Source: Gyromitra esculenta (Eukaryota > Ascomycota > Pezizomycetes > Pezizales > Discinaceae). From it: DNA of 64,000 bases. This document shows, piece by piece, positions 10,946 to 22,736 of this stretch. The position numbers and the translations under genes are program-made. Below the pieces are notes generated by a model, which saw only the letters and a program-made list of their open reading frames with translations, had not been told where the DNA came from and searched no databases. Each line of letters opens with the position of its first letter. The first letter of the stretch is position 1. The stretch lies in assembly GCA_038503075.1 (NCBI GenBank), contig JBCAML010000001.1, positions 744,001-808,000 on the forward strand, read 5' to 3'.

Positions 10946-13712
10946 ATGGATGCACTCTCATTTATTTATAGGTCCAGCCGAGGATTCAGTCTTCTAAGTC
11001 TGGGTTTCCTCCTCTGCATAAAAATCCTTTCCGTGGCTTCTCCTTTGCCATCTATTTCTCACAGTATCAGTTACGAGCCATCTTTTGAAGAGCTCATTGA
11101 TCTCAAAGGGCCTCTGACTTGTCATGGAAACCTCACTATCCAATATTTTGGGCAACAAGATTCACCACTGTTATGTGATGGAAGCACCTTTTGTAAAGGT
11201 GTTACTTCCTGCAATGACACTCTAGTTTGTAGCCAGGATTGGGTTAATCTCAATGGAACCCTGGCTTGCAATGGCGAATTGCTCTGTAATGGAACGTTGA
11301 GTTGCGATAAAGGTCCTGCACATCCTGCATGCTTACCGGGGTTAGGTGGGCTGCCGTCACCTGCGTTGGCAATTTTGATGATATTTTTAATTGTTATCTC
11401 GGGTGTGATCAGCGGACTTAAATCTGCATTCATGAGTAATCATTAATCCTATCTTCGAGAGTCCGATTCCCTGTATACTAACGACGGATTCCGCTCTGAC
11501 TATAGGTGTTGACCCGTGAGAATCCTTTGTTCTTTACTACCTCCCAAGAAAAGGTTAGGAATAATTAATGATAGGCGCACAGTATTGATTTACGTGTGTT
11601 AATGGATACTGGAACGCTGAGGGAGAGGTACTTTTGCTTATTATCCCCCCCGATTTGTCTGGAGGTTATTCCATCTGACAGTTGGTAGAGAACTCGCTGA
11701 AAGGATTTACGAGGTCCGACAACACTCGGAATCTACCACCCTTATGCTGTGTATGTCCTCTTTTAGATCCGTACCTCCAATTTCAGTGATCTGATAAGAG
11801 CTTTGATCATGAGGTAGGCGCGATGACTCTTGCAACTGTGATGATTAACCATTCGCTTCCACTCATGGCTGCATGCCTTCTCAATAACCATCTTTGGGGA
11901 TTCATATTGTCTAGTGCATTGGTAGTTATTTTTGGTGAAATATTACCTTTGATGATATTTCCCCGATTTCCGCTTTTAATCCTGGGAAATATGATGTGGT
12001 AAGTTTCCGTTTATTGTAACTTTTAACCATAAAAAGCTTATTAGTGTAGGGCTATTTATCTAGCCACAAGCATTTTTTGCATTCCGGCTTGCCTCTTGTC
12101 ATATATTTATGAATCCACCATGTCAATGGGCCCTGGAAAGCCGAAGACCATGTATAACAACAAGGAGTTAGGATCTTTAGTTGACTTACATGCTGCACGG
12201 AGAGAAACCGGAGGTGAGCTCTCGATGGATACTGTGAGGTACGAACGCATCAATACCGAGGCTCAAACTATAGACATGCATAATCTGACCTTCATAGGGT
12301 TTTGCATGGCACTCTTGAGATGGAGAAGAAGGTTGCCCGAGACATTATGAAACCACTTGGTGAGGTAAAAATGAAATCTTTGGATTCCAGGATGAATTTT
12401 CATAGCTGGGTCGAAATCTCAGACTGGGGCTATAGCCGAGTTCCAATTTATAAGTCTCTTGGCAATGATCAAGATACCAATTCAACTTATTCCGACTTCA
12501 ACATTAAAATCACGGGATTCTTGCACACGTCTGTGAGTTTGAGTGATGGAACTAGTATGTTTATATCTTGTTGGTAACTGATATTATTTACGAGACAGGA
12601 TTTGATATTTGTGATAATTGATGAGATAACGACTCTGAAGAATCTCCCGTTGCACAAGCTACCTGTTATAAGTGAAGATTACCCGCTCTGGGATCTTCTA
12701 CGACTTTTCCAGGTAAGCTATTCCTGGTCGTTGTGCTTTAGGGAGTGTGGCTCGTAAACTAATTTAATGGTGAACTCTTCATAGGAAGGGGTTTCTCAGT
12801 AAGTCAAGTTTTTCCTGTTCCTACCTATACCTTACCTGGGAATACATTACGCTAAATAGTTTCCGTAGCATGGCAATTGTAGAGAGAGGTATGGAAGAAA
12901 TTGAGATCTCTAACTCGCCTGCTGATGCTATGCCCGGAATGTCATTCGTACAAATGGCAAAAAAGGAATGGCAGAAAATTCAAAGGAAGATCTGCCCATG
13001 TCGGTCAAAGCCGCCAACGATACCAAAACCTAGACCACTCTATATCCCAAAGTATTGGACCGATGATAGAGACTATTTGGCATCGAAAGGAAAACCTGTA
13101 GGGATAGTTACCCTTGAAGATGTTCTCGAGGCTCTTATACGGTCGTCCATTCTTGATGAAAAGGATATTTCTTTGGGCCGTCGTAGAATGAAAGGCAGCC
13201 CTAACAGTAGTAGGATAATAACGTCTTCTGACCAGACATCGGCTTCAAATACTAGAGAGTCGCTGATCGCCAATCCTGAAGCAAGAAGTCAAGTTCCGCC
13301 GTTCAATCCCGAGCTTTACAATGTGCGTTTCAATGCCATCAGCGAGCCTCATCAACCGAAGAAACTTGCTACCACGAGGGACGAGCCTCTTTCCCCTCCG
13401 ATATTGGATAGCGAGAAAGATGAAAGAGGGAGAAGGAGAAGGGTTTCATTTCCCGACGGCTATCCCGAAGGCGACGGGGCGCCTTATCTAAGACAGAATT
13501 TGGAAAACTTTGACGGGAGAAATTTCAAATCAAAAACCTTCCCAAGAAATAATCGACATGACAAAGGCGAAACGGACAGCTTTTCGGCAGGATTACCTTT
13601 GGTCGATCTCTTAGGGCTCACGAGCGAGGAGAATACGAGTTTCGAGACTATTTCTGAATATGATATAGACGCAACTAACGACAGAGGACACGCGAAAAAC
13701 AAGCAAAGATGA
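10946..13712 (+). CDS. CNNM/MAM3-like DUF21-CBS membrane protein with Cys-rich luminal domain
   Basis: Member of the ancient conserved domain (CNNM/MAM3/CorC-like) family, linked to vacuolar or plasma-membrane divalent-metal homeostasis. Ten exons: 10946-11435, 11506-11515, 11583-11627, 11689-11750, 11818-11998, 12050-12238, 12298-12532, 12599-12712, 12785-12798 and 12869-13712; 727 aa. Order: signal peptide (1 to about 32); a Cys-rich, N-glycosylation-prone region (about 50-125, with NLT, NDT and two NGT sequons); DUF21 transmembrane domain (from about 135, SGVISGLKSAFMSVDPIDL, then NHSLPLMAACLL and ALVVIFGEILPL); CBS pair (VARDIMKPLGEVKM ... YSRVPIYKS ... ITGFLHTSDLI ... LPVISEDYPLWDLL, later GKPVGIVTLEDVLEALI); and a basic/acidic C-terminal tail. 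Two exons are 10 and 14 nt. Unlike MAM3, a sizeable Cys-rich ectodomain precedes the membrane domain. Family is sure; the transported ion is not. Confidence 0.93.
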
Positions 13713-14282
13713 GTATGTGTCAAAAAAAAAAACAGGAGACATCGTATTAAATCTGGAGTTTCTTGCAAGGCACGCCTGAGCTCATCTTTGGGTCACCAAG
13801 AAAAACAGGATTGTATTAATTTATCCTGTAAGCGCGAGGGCATTTTTTTTTTAAAAAAAGGCCGCCTGTCGAGGGTTTAAATTAGGAAATTCAAAACTGA
13901 GATCACTGTAAAAATAAATAGAAATAAAAATAAACTACATTTTTTAATCTCTGTTTGTCAGTTAGATCAACTAATTATGCCCTGAAATGTGAAATATACC
14001 CTGTGGCGCCTAAGTCAATTAAGCTGTTATATGAAAAACAACTGTAAGATTTCACCAAGCACCACAACGCCCCGCGTTCGAACCCCATCAATGAACCCCA
14101 CCAAAGCCGTACCTACATGATCTGGAGAAAAAGGGCTACTGTTGTATAAAGTTTCTCCTTCGTTGAAATACTAAGAAGTCTAAACGGGATAAAACGCCAC
14201 CGATTGGTGTCACTATGATCGCTCGTAGTAATTTTATATGATACTATACCTTCTACGTAGTGCCTAATCACCAATAACAGTC
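13713..14282. other. Intergenic, 3' ends of two convergent genes
   Basis: A- and T-rich sequence with several A runs, probably carrying the polyadenylation sites of the CNNM-like gene and FAN1. A GTTCGAACC stretch near 14075 resembles a tRNA B box, but no matching stem or A box is present. Nothing else stands out. Confidence 0.55.
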
Positions 14283-17104
14283 TTATTTCGCCATCTCCTC
14301 TTTCTTTGTTTTTCTTACCTTTGCAATGGCTGCACAAAGCTCTACCTTGACGCCAGCGCCAGACAAAACATGGATCCAGAGCCTTTGCTTATCGCTCAAT
14401 CTGTCGTTCTCGGATTTGACTGTAAAAACCTCAAGGTTAGTTGACAGAGTCCGTTAAGAATACGTTAAATATGAATTGGCGTAGTGTTTACCTTCCGAAA
14501 ACATGCATTGCTTTTTTTTCGGATTCCAGAGAAACAGGTCTGGAAGCCCGGAACTTCTTTGACGGTATTCTTGGCATAGCTGCATGCCAAGACATTGAAT
14601 TTAGCATTACTACAGTAAGTAGGAGATAGGGAGGAGAGGGCAAAGATCACTAGACTAGGAATACTCACGACTTTACAAATGACCCCTAGGGCATCTCCAC
14701 CAAGACACTAGTTTCCTTCTCAGCATTCGCTTATCACGTATATTTCACGTAAAAGTATCAAATTAAAAGAAAAGGGGGTAAACAAACATCTGCGATCTCT
14801 AAAAGATCCTCCTTTGAAAAGCTCCAATCCAGACCCACAACACAAGTCTTTCTTTCTCTATGCTCTCTATCAACATGCTCTATAATTCTTGCCGCTCCAC
14901 CATTCGACAGCTCAACTAATCGGTGGTTAATTTCGCTCGCGCGGGCAGGATAGAAACCATCCGTAAACAAATCCAATGGACACGTTTGAAATTGTGTTTG
15001 AAAAACGTTGGGGAGGTAGAGGAATATGATGTCGTAGAACAAATACGCAAACAGAGTTTTGAGAATCCCCCCTTCCGAATGGAATCCCTTCCAGCCTTCA
15101 ATCCGGTAGCGGGACAGGCACATCTCCTCTACACTGCACTCGCCACCTTCTGCTTCGTCTATCCAAGTCGTCTTCCTCCCCACAGCCGAGTCCCCGGGCT
15201 GAATTTTCTGAATGATTTGTTCACCGAATATACTTCTTTCGCTGGGTTGCGTCAATCTGGCGTGTCCGAAATCGTGTTGATCCCGCTTTGGCACACGTAA
15301 CTTAGGTTCTAATTTGGCGATCCGTTTTTGTAAGTCGTAGTGGTATATCAGGTGTGTCTCTGGATCTTGCAATCCCGCTTCACAAGTCTTTAGTGCTTTC
15401 CGGAGCCAAATTTTCTTGTTCATTTCCGGGGTTGTATTTTTTGTAGGGGCAGGGGTGATGGCAGCCATGTAACGTTCTTCGATCAAGGCTTTCCGTTGAT
15501 ACCATCCTCCCCTCCTAGCGGAATGGTGGCCACGTTGAGCGAGGAGTGCCGTGAGCACTTCGTGCTCTCGGGAATATTCCTTGAGGCGGCCAAGAGCATA
15601 TTCGCCTTTGTGGACTATCCTGGTCAGGACCCAGGCTGCTGAGAAACGTCTCAAGTATACTCTTTCCAACTCTTCTTCCTCGTTTCCTCTCCTTTTGGTT
15701 TGGTCTTCGGCGATGAGGCGTTTCCATTTTTCGTATATGTCTTCGAAAATTACCTTTACCTTTTCGAGTCCTTCCTTAGTGGGCACGCCCGAATTTTCGA
15801 GCATTTCATCGACAGAGGATTGGAGCTTTATGCTTTCTTCGAAATCGAGGAGGGAAGCGCGGGTCGGGAAAATTTTGGATGTGCGGGATACAATGTAATC
15901 GGGGAAGTTGCGACGTTGAGTTCGCGCGAGGATTACAGTGGTAAGGGATTTTTCGGACCATTCTGAGGAGCGGTAGAATACAAGGTGCACCCGTTCGAAA
16001 AGGGTGGTTCTGGTGGAGTTGAGTCGAATGAGGGGGCCTGAAGAGATGAAAAGGCACGGTAAAAATTAGGGACATGCCTTTGAGTTTTGTTTGAAGATAA
16101 TTTATACAAGAATCTAATAACATGAAGGGTATAATAAAATGAGAGTAAGAGTGAGATAGAGTGATATAGTATGATCCAAACAATACGAGAGAAAGTAAAG
16201 GTGGACAATACCAGTATTTTCCAATATCTTCCGCACGAAATGGCTATCTCGGGTGACATAATTTCCCCTTTTATCAAAACTGAGCTTAAGCTGTCCTTTG
16301 GTCCCTAGCCCGACCTGCCCCCCTGAAGCCTTTCTCAAAGCTGCTGCCAGTTCTGCTTTATTGGAACCAGTGCACTTAGCCTCTTTTGCTATTGATTTGA
16401 GCTCTTCCGAGTTTAGTAAACTTGCAGCTTCCTCGAGAGTGGTTATACAGCTTTCGCTCTCGGCGAAGGCGACTTCTGGAGATTGGAGGATTCTGCAGGC
16501 AGCAGCCATATCGGCTATATCATTGTAATAACCAAGCTTGCTTTCACGGAACCAGGCAGAGGTTTTTCGGAGGAATAAACGAACGTATCTTAAAGGGTAG
16601 TTGCAGTTAGCACAACGCTTGCAGCAACGTCAGGTGACCGTGAATTACGTACAGAAACTGAGGTTCATATTCTAGGGAGCGATATTTCGCAAAGATGTCT
16701 TGCTCAGCATCCGAAAATAAGTGCAACTCGTCTTGCAGTACTGTATCCAGAGCCAAGTTGAAGGCATCCACATATATGGATCTCTTATATTTCCCAGTTC
16801 TTTTATATTCTTGTACGGCCCTATCGTTATCATCGGGGGCTGGTAAGGATGCATCGAGCCCACCATCCGGGTCGTCTAATACTGCAGCATTGGTATCTGC
16901 AGAGGTTTGCGAATCGTCATTGTCTGACTCCTCCACGGCTGTCTCCTTTTCCTTTCCCTTTCCCTTGTTTCCCAGAGATGGGCGTGAGTGAACGCGTTTT
17001 ACGCGCTTGGGAGGTCTGGCGTCAACAGTCACCTCTTGCATGTTCAGTTTGCCGTTTGATTCCAATCCATTTCTGCTAGACTGGCTGAGGGCCTCCAAGA
17101 CCAT
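14283..17104 (-). CDS. FAN1: Fanconi-associated nuclease 1 homologue (FAN1, VRR-NUC)
   Basis: Structure-specific nuclease in interstrand-crosslink repair. Exons on the minus strand: 17104-16653, 16588-16212, 16037-14788, 14707-14669, 14579-14492 and 14419-14283; 780 aa. Seen: an acidic N-terminal tail with a basic KRVKR patch; the conserved fungal FAN1 block FLYVRLFLRKTSAWFR...YYNDIADM; a SAP-like segment (LNSEELKSIAKEAKC ... KAELAAALRKA); a helical TPR-like middle; and the VRR-NUC domain with FHSEGGILKTLFAYLFYDII, GLPDLFLW and FSEVKSENDRLSDKQ. The last two supply the PD...EVK catalytic residues. The final three exons are short (39, 88 and 137 nt) and each restores frame and conservation. No UBZ ubiquitin-binding finger is seen, as in other fungal FAN1 proteins. 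In-frame ATGs at 17194 and 17197 are alternative starts. Confidence 0.95.
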
Positions 17105-17605
17105 GATGAATATATGCAGGGTCAAAGAAAATAGACAGGAACAGCCCCTTGGTGTCTGGAGGGGCCGATTAGGGGTTAGGGTTGGGTGTTGCATCAAGCT
17201 CTGGCTGGGATCAGGTGTGGCTTAGTCAGATGCAGGGGAAGCACAGCGGGCTTTGGCGAAAAAGTCAAGAGGACACGATGCTCTCTTGGGCCACTTTACA
17301 CTTGCTGCGCTCCACCACCACTACTCCTTCTTTCTTTCCATCCGCTTCCTCCATCCTCCGCAATAGAACGACATCATCTCCTCTAATAGGGCCCTAGGCA
17401 AGCGGAACCCCCCGCTGTTAAATATTTAACATTCAACACCCCCCACCGACTTCTGCCGCTCCTTTTGATCCGAACAAGCTCCTTTCGATTCTTCCCCGTC
17501 ACTGTTATACCTCTGTTTATCACCTTACCTCGTACAACTAGAAGTAGCGGAGAAAGGGGAAGCTGTAGATAGAGCAGCAGGTGAAGCGCTGCAGTTTCCG
17601 CCATC
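17105..17605. promoter_or_regulatory. FAN1-SEC63 divergent promoter with telomere-repeat box
   Basis: 500 bp between the divergent starts of FAN1 and SEC63. A telomere-repeat-like tract (TTAGGGGTTAGGGTTGGG) lies at 17169-17186, 65 bp upstream of the FAN1 ATG. Pyrimidine-rich blocks precede the SEC63 start. Binding by a telobox factor is inference. Confidence 0.5.
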
Positions 17606-20012
17606 ATGTCGACAGACTATAATTACGATGACAAGGTACGGCTATCGATTGGAAAGGATCGATCCTCGGCCGGAGGAAAGGACGAGTGAGAGAACGGACC
17701 CATAGCTAACTTGTAATTTTTCTGCGAACAGGGACAATTTTTCCCTTACTTTATTCTTACACTCTCTGGGCTGGTCCTCGTACCGCTCACGTATTCCACC
17801 TTTGCACCTAGCAAACGTAGCTACCCCCATTCCCTCTAATCTTTGGGCAACAGGATCGCTGATCCTGTAATCAGAACCCGGCCTTTCCAAAACCCCTCTG
17901 TTAAAAGACAGTACCTACAAACCATCAAATAGCGACCTTATCGATGGTGCGCGCCGCCGACAAGCAAAGCGAGAGCGCCGCTTGAAGCGCTTCACCTCCA
18001 TTGTTGTTGGGTGGATATTGTTTGCGTACATGGCCTACCTTATTGCTACCACCAAGGAAATTGAAGGGAAGATCTGGGATCCTTATGATATTCTGGGAAT
18101 TAGTACAGTATGTCATTTCGTGGAAGCGTGGCGCGTCTGCGGGTGAAGTTTTGCTAACGAGATTTGAACAACAGTCCGCCACCGAGAAAGCGATTAAGTC
18201 ACACTACCGAAAACTCTCTCTGAAGTATCATCCTGACAAAATCCGCGCCACCGAAAACCAGACTGTTGAGATGTTGAATGAGCATTTCTCGGAGCTGACA
18301 AAAGCTTATAAGGCATTGACCGATGAGGAGATCCGCAACAACTACGTCCAATTTGGTCATCCGGACGGGAAGCAAGCCTTCTCCATTGGAATCGCTTTGC
18401 CTGTTTGGATTGTCTCTGAAGGAAACTCATATTACGTACTTGCTGTATACGGACTGCTATTTGGAATTCTACTACCTTACACTGTTGGTCGTTGGTGGTA
18501 CGGAACAAAGAAACATACCAAAGATGGTGTCCTAATGGAGAGTGCTGGGAGCCTTTTTAGGGCCTATGAAGAGAGTATCGATCAGAAGAAGCTTGTGTCT
18601 ATTTTAACTGTTGGTGAAGAGATGAAACACGTAACTGGTGGTAAACGAGAAAAGGAATGGATCGGAAGTGAAGAGGCAACAATCGAAAGGAAAATTCGCG
18701 AAGCAGGAGTGCCTGAGAGGGAACTAGCTGCTTTGCAGGAATTGGACGGTTGGCAGCGAAGAGCCTGTGGGTTGCTATGGGCATATCTTTATAGGGTTGA
18801 CTTGGGAAGTGAAAAGCTTGAAAATGGTATGTTTCTGCGCCGTTATCGAGTCGCACCTACTGAGGATGATTATACTAATTACGTACAGCCAAATTGGATA
18901 TTGCCCCTGCAGCGGTTGCGCTGAACAAAAGCTTTCATGCAATTTCACTCGCTTACACCAACACCCAGCCGATCCTTGCCTCTATGTCTCTGAACCAGAG
19001 TCTTATTCAAGCTATCGCCCCGGACCACTCACCGCTTCTACAACTCCCTAACTTCACCAACGAGATCGTCGCTGCTGTCGAACAGGATGGTGGTAAGAAC
19101 CACTGGACTATCCAGCGCTTCATGACCTGTCCCGATGATAAACGCCGAAAGCTCTGCGTTGGCCAAAAACTTCTCTCCGAAAAGCAGTACGAACAAGCCA
19201 TCTATTTCGCTAAGAACCTTCCTGCCCTTTCCGTCGAGGATGCCTTCTTCAAAGTTATGGGCGAGAAATTCATCACCCCCTCCAGCTTGGTCCAATTCGT
19301 CGTAAAGTGTAGAGTGATTCCTCCCGGATCCAAGGCACCCGCTGTCAACCCTAAAGATCTCATCGATGAAGACCCAGAAGAAACCGATGTTGAAGCTCTC
19401 CTTGGCCGTAAATCATCTCGTAAGTCACAGACTAAGAAAGGCGAAGAAATCACCACACCATTGGCACACGCGCCGTTCTACCCGAGAGACTACACACCGA
19501 GTTGGCAGATTTTCCTGGCGGACGCAAAGCAGGGTAAGATGATCGTTCCACCACAGGCAATTACCAGCTTTGAGAAAACCACCGATAACTTCACCGTTCA
19601 AACTTTCAAGATGCAATTCCAGGCACCACCGCAGCCAGGGGAATATACATTTGTCATGCATTGCATCAGTGATTCGTATCTTGGTGTAGATACTAGACGA
19701 AGTGTCAAGTTAGTTATCAGTGATCCTAGCAAGGTAGAACGGATTATCGAGGAAGATGAAATCAGTGAACCAGATGAAGGTATGTTCTACGTTACACTTA
19801 TTTTTTTCAAGAGAGATATTAGAAGCTCACCAGTAATTTCAATTATAGACTCAATTGCCGGACAAATGAATGCTATGCGCGGAGGCCCCGTCAAGAAGAA
19901 AAAGGCTCCCAAAGACGACGACTCATCGGAAGAGGAAGAGTCTGACACCGAAGGGGAACAAGCAGCGGATGAGAGCGAAACAGACACAGACACAGACACA
20001 GACGAAGAATAA
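17606..20012 (+). CDS. SEC63: Translocation protein SEC63 (ER J-domain protein)
   Basis: Subunit of the SEC61-SEC63 translocon; its luminal J domain recruits the ER Hsp70 (Kar2/BiP) for post-translational import. Exons: 17606-17635, 17732-17816, 17875-18107, 18175-18826, 18889-19779 and 19849-20012; 684 aa. Order: first membrane span (FILTLSGLVLVPLTY); second span after the basic RRRQAKRERRLKR stretch; J domain from about residue 105 (WDPYDILGIS ... YRKLSLKYHPDKI, intact HPD); third span (YVLAVYGLLFGILLPYTVG); Brl/SEC63 domain to about residue 630; and an acidic tail ending in repeated Asp-Thr. Exon 3 must use the acceptor at 17874 rather than the AG at 17852-17853, because the latter puts a stop in frame. 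Length fits the family. Confidence 0.97.
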
Positions 20013-21471
20013 ATCACACATATCCATTCTTTGTTTTATTCTTGGTTGTGTTATGGTTTTCTTTCATTGGCTTATGGGGTTTCTATTACTTGTTTTTTTT
20101 TTTGCATATTGTATGTTTTGTTATAATTCTACTCTGTTCTGGGATGATAACAAAAAAAGGTTGGCTTGGGCTGTGATTCTAGCTTATAGCAATTGTAAAC
20201 GGTGCTGTGATGTATTTCTGTGCTGTTGTGGCTAATGTTTACGACGTTGAGTGGGATGTTGTAGATAGAAACGTGGTCTAGAATAACCCCTGTCGTAATA
20301 ATGTTATGCGGATTGGTGCTTGATGTACCTTTACTCCAGATATTTCTCCGATATTTCATGCCCAGCTGCAGGGGTGCCTTGACTCGGCACATCGCCTTTC
20401 CTCCTACCTTCCATCCCCTTCTAGAATCTAAAAAAAGACTTGCATATTTGCTTGCGTCAGTCAGCCAGCCCCGCTTATGCCTTGAAAGGACAGATCGTTG
20501 TTTTTTTCTCCTGGGGATAGGAATTGAGATCTGTCCCTTCAAGATTTCTGGTACATCGTCACAAGGAACTTCATTCGGGAGGTCTAATTTCTAATTAGCT
20601 AGCGGGATGGCGGGCCGATGACACCGTTTGGTTCAATTCACAATGCTTGGCTAAGTTGGTGCCTAAGCTGAATAAGCAAGGTGGTACATCAAGTGATATT
20701 CACTGGTTCTCACTCGATGCGGGGTGCGGGTGCTGGTAGGGTTGTTGGTGTCTGGAGGTATAGGATAATGTTGTCGAATCTAACTTGCTTCCGTTCGTAC
20801 GCTACTTTGACAGGTGTTTCGTAGAATAGAGTGTTTCGTGCACGTGGCCACTTGGATTATTTCTGAGTTATTTTGCCGTGTCGGTTGTTTTCAATTATAT
20901 TGATGGGCGAAATTTTACTGCAATATACGTAATTCCGGAAAAATAGGCTGGACATGAGATAGCATCGTTTTATGTATTGCTGCTAATATTTTGGGGATCA
21001 GTGGCAGATTTGTCTTTGATTCAGTGAGAGCTACTTGTGCGGGTAGGCTAATTTGGAGTTTGTACTTAGAGCATAAGAATATGCTTTCGGGCCATTATCC
21101 CTATGTAGAAGAGGAAGCGAGTGACTTTTTATGATTATAAAAGCGTGCTTTGGCTTCCTCAAACCACTTACCCCCTTTCTCCACTTCCTTAGTTTAGTCA
21201 TTCAGAATTTCCGTGTGAGTGCTCTTCATGCCGTCTCAGTCTCACTCATTACGCCAAAGCGGTTGCAGTCGCTAAGCCAAACCCTAGTCCTGCTGTTCGT
21301 AAGAATAGTAGTAAAGACTCCAAAGATATTAGTAGTGTTGCTATATAGCGATTTTCTCATTATTCTCTAGCTCTTATTTGTTTGAATTGAATTTAACATT
21401 AAGTTATCTATGGAAATGGTTTTTGATGGTAAATGGAATGGCCTTATGCACTATCTATTCCGTGCTTGGGC

Positions 21472-21916
21472 TATATGTTCTGACCTATATGTAATTAAAT
21501 ACCATTTGTGACGTGGTTGGCGGGTAGGCAAATGAGACATCTGATTTCCAAATGGAGCCATTTTGTACACAGGCTGGCCCATATATAAGGTGAAGCTAGT
21601 AAATGGCCAGTATTCTAGAAATTTGAGTGCACTACATGTAGTTAGTACACAGGTGAGCTTAAATTTTTTTTTCAACCCACAAGCATTAGCATCCTACTTC
21701 TCATAACTTCATAAATTCGACGGACTAATCCCCCTTAGACACATTGCCAGTGCATATATATAACTATTTATTGAATATGGGCCAACCATTACTCTCACTT
21801 TGTAGGCGGGCTAACCGGTGTATAAAGTGATCACATTTGTAAATCGGTTGTCCCATTTGCCTACCGGCCAGCCACTTTCTAAATGGGAAATAGTTGAGTA
21901 TGGGTTAGGACATATA
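21472..21916. repeat. Foldback (MITE-like) element with long imperfect inverted arms
   Basis: The reverse complement of about 21765-21916 matches 21472-21617 over roughly 145 bases with moderate identity. The clearest part pairs GGTTGGCGGGTAGGCAAATG (from 21515) with the complement of CATTTGCCTACCGGCCAGCC (21854-21873). A spacer of about 145 bp lies between the arms. No coding capacity and no clear target-site duplication are visible. This fits a non-autonomous foldback or MITE relic. Confidence 0.7.
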
Positions 21917-22440
21917 AATAACTAATCCAAAGTCAAGCGAGCCATGTTTTTTGTTCACGCCACAACTTCTGCTTTTTGCGATATTTCCACGTCCAGAAAT
22001 CAACGAGGTTGTGGTTAGAAGATCGAGCGAGGCGTTATCCATCTCCATCACTTATTCTCCATATCCTCTATGCTCCAACACATCAATACCACCTTATGAC
22101 TTACTATTAACAATTCCAAATTTCGTCGCGCTTGAACTATTCCTCCTAGTCCCTTTTCTAAACCATTACACCATCCTAAAACCTTGAGTTATACCCTCTC
22201 ACTCTATCCAGTAAGCCATTCCCGGGGACGTGTACAGCTACAGACTCTACGAGTGACTGAACTAATATATCCTTACTGGGCCCTGCAATATCCCAATTGT
22301 TTAAACTTCTCTCACTGAATGCAACTCTTGTACAGATAATAACCTCGGGTCGTAGAACGTGATTTCTCTCTCACTGGCTGTAAGAGATTTAGGGTATAAA
22401 TTGAATATATTGATTGAAAAAGTCTACCTGGAGTGGTTAG

Positions 22441-22736
22441 TAAAGGTCCTCCAAATTCTCTAGTATCGAAGTATTACAGAAAGTGTGCCTAGAATAAATT
22501 TCTTCATGTAAAGCTGTCCCCTCCTTGTATGTGGTCGGTATTATCGTGATGGTATGATTCGAATTATTGTAAAGGCCCCCCGGATTCTTAGTATTGAAAT
22601 GCTGTAGAGTATGTATCCGGAGCCACCTTTTTAACCAATAGCATCGTGTTGGATGGACTAGGTTTACTACCGTGAAATTTCAAAGCGGTTCCTTTCTTGC
22701 ATGTAATCAAAATGGTCGTGGTGGTATTATTTGAGT
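22441..22736. repeat. Degenerate direct duplication (two units)
   Basis: Unit 1 (22441-22567) and unit 2 (22569-22736) share the order TAAAGG-C-CC...ATTCT..TAGTAT.GAA, then AAGC-G-TCC, TTG-ATGT and TCGTG-TGGTAT, at reduced identity; unit 2 has about 40 extra bases. Both lie beside the Copia relic and may be part of it. No function is inferred. Confidence 0.5.

Noticed and set aside
14060..14100. Possible tRNA (GTTCGAACC box).
   Set aside because: Neither strand gives a pairing T stem, and no A box or acceptor stem is found.
14326..14752. A plausible 85-aa plus-strand gene with two introns (ATG at 14326; exons 14326-14435, 14530-14614, 14690-14752).
   Set aside because: The opposite strand encodes the last exons of FAN1 here (LCQEYRQRSSGLPDLFLW and EVKSENDRLSDKQ), fully conserved, so the plus-strand frame and its splice sites are fortuitous.
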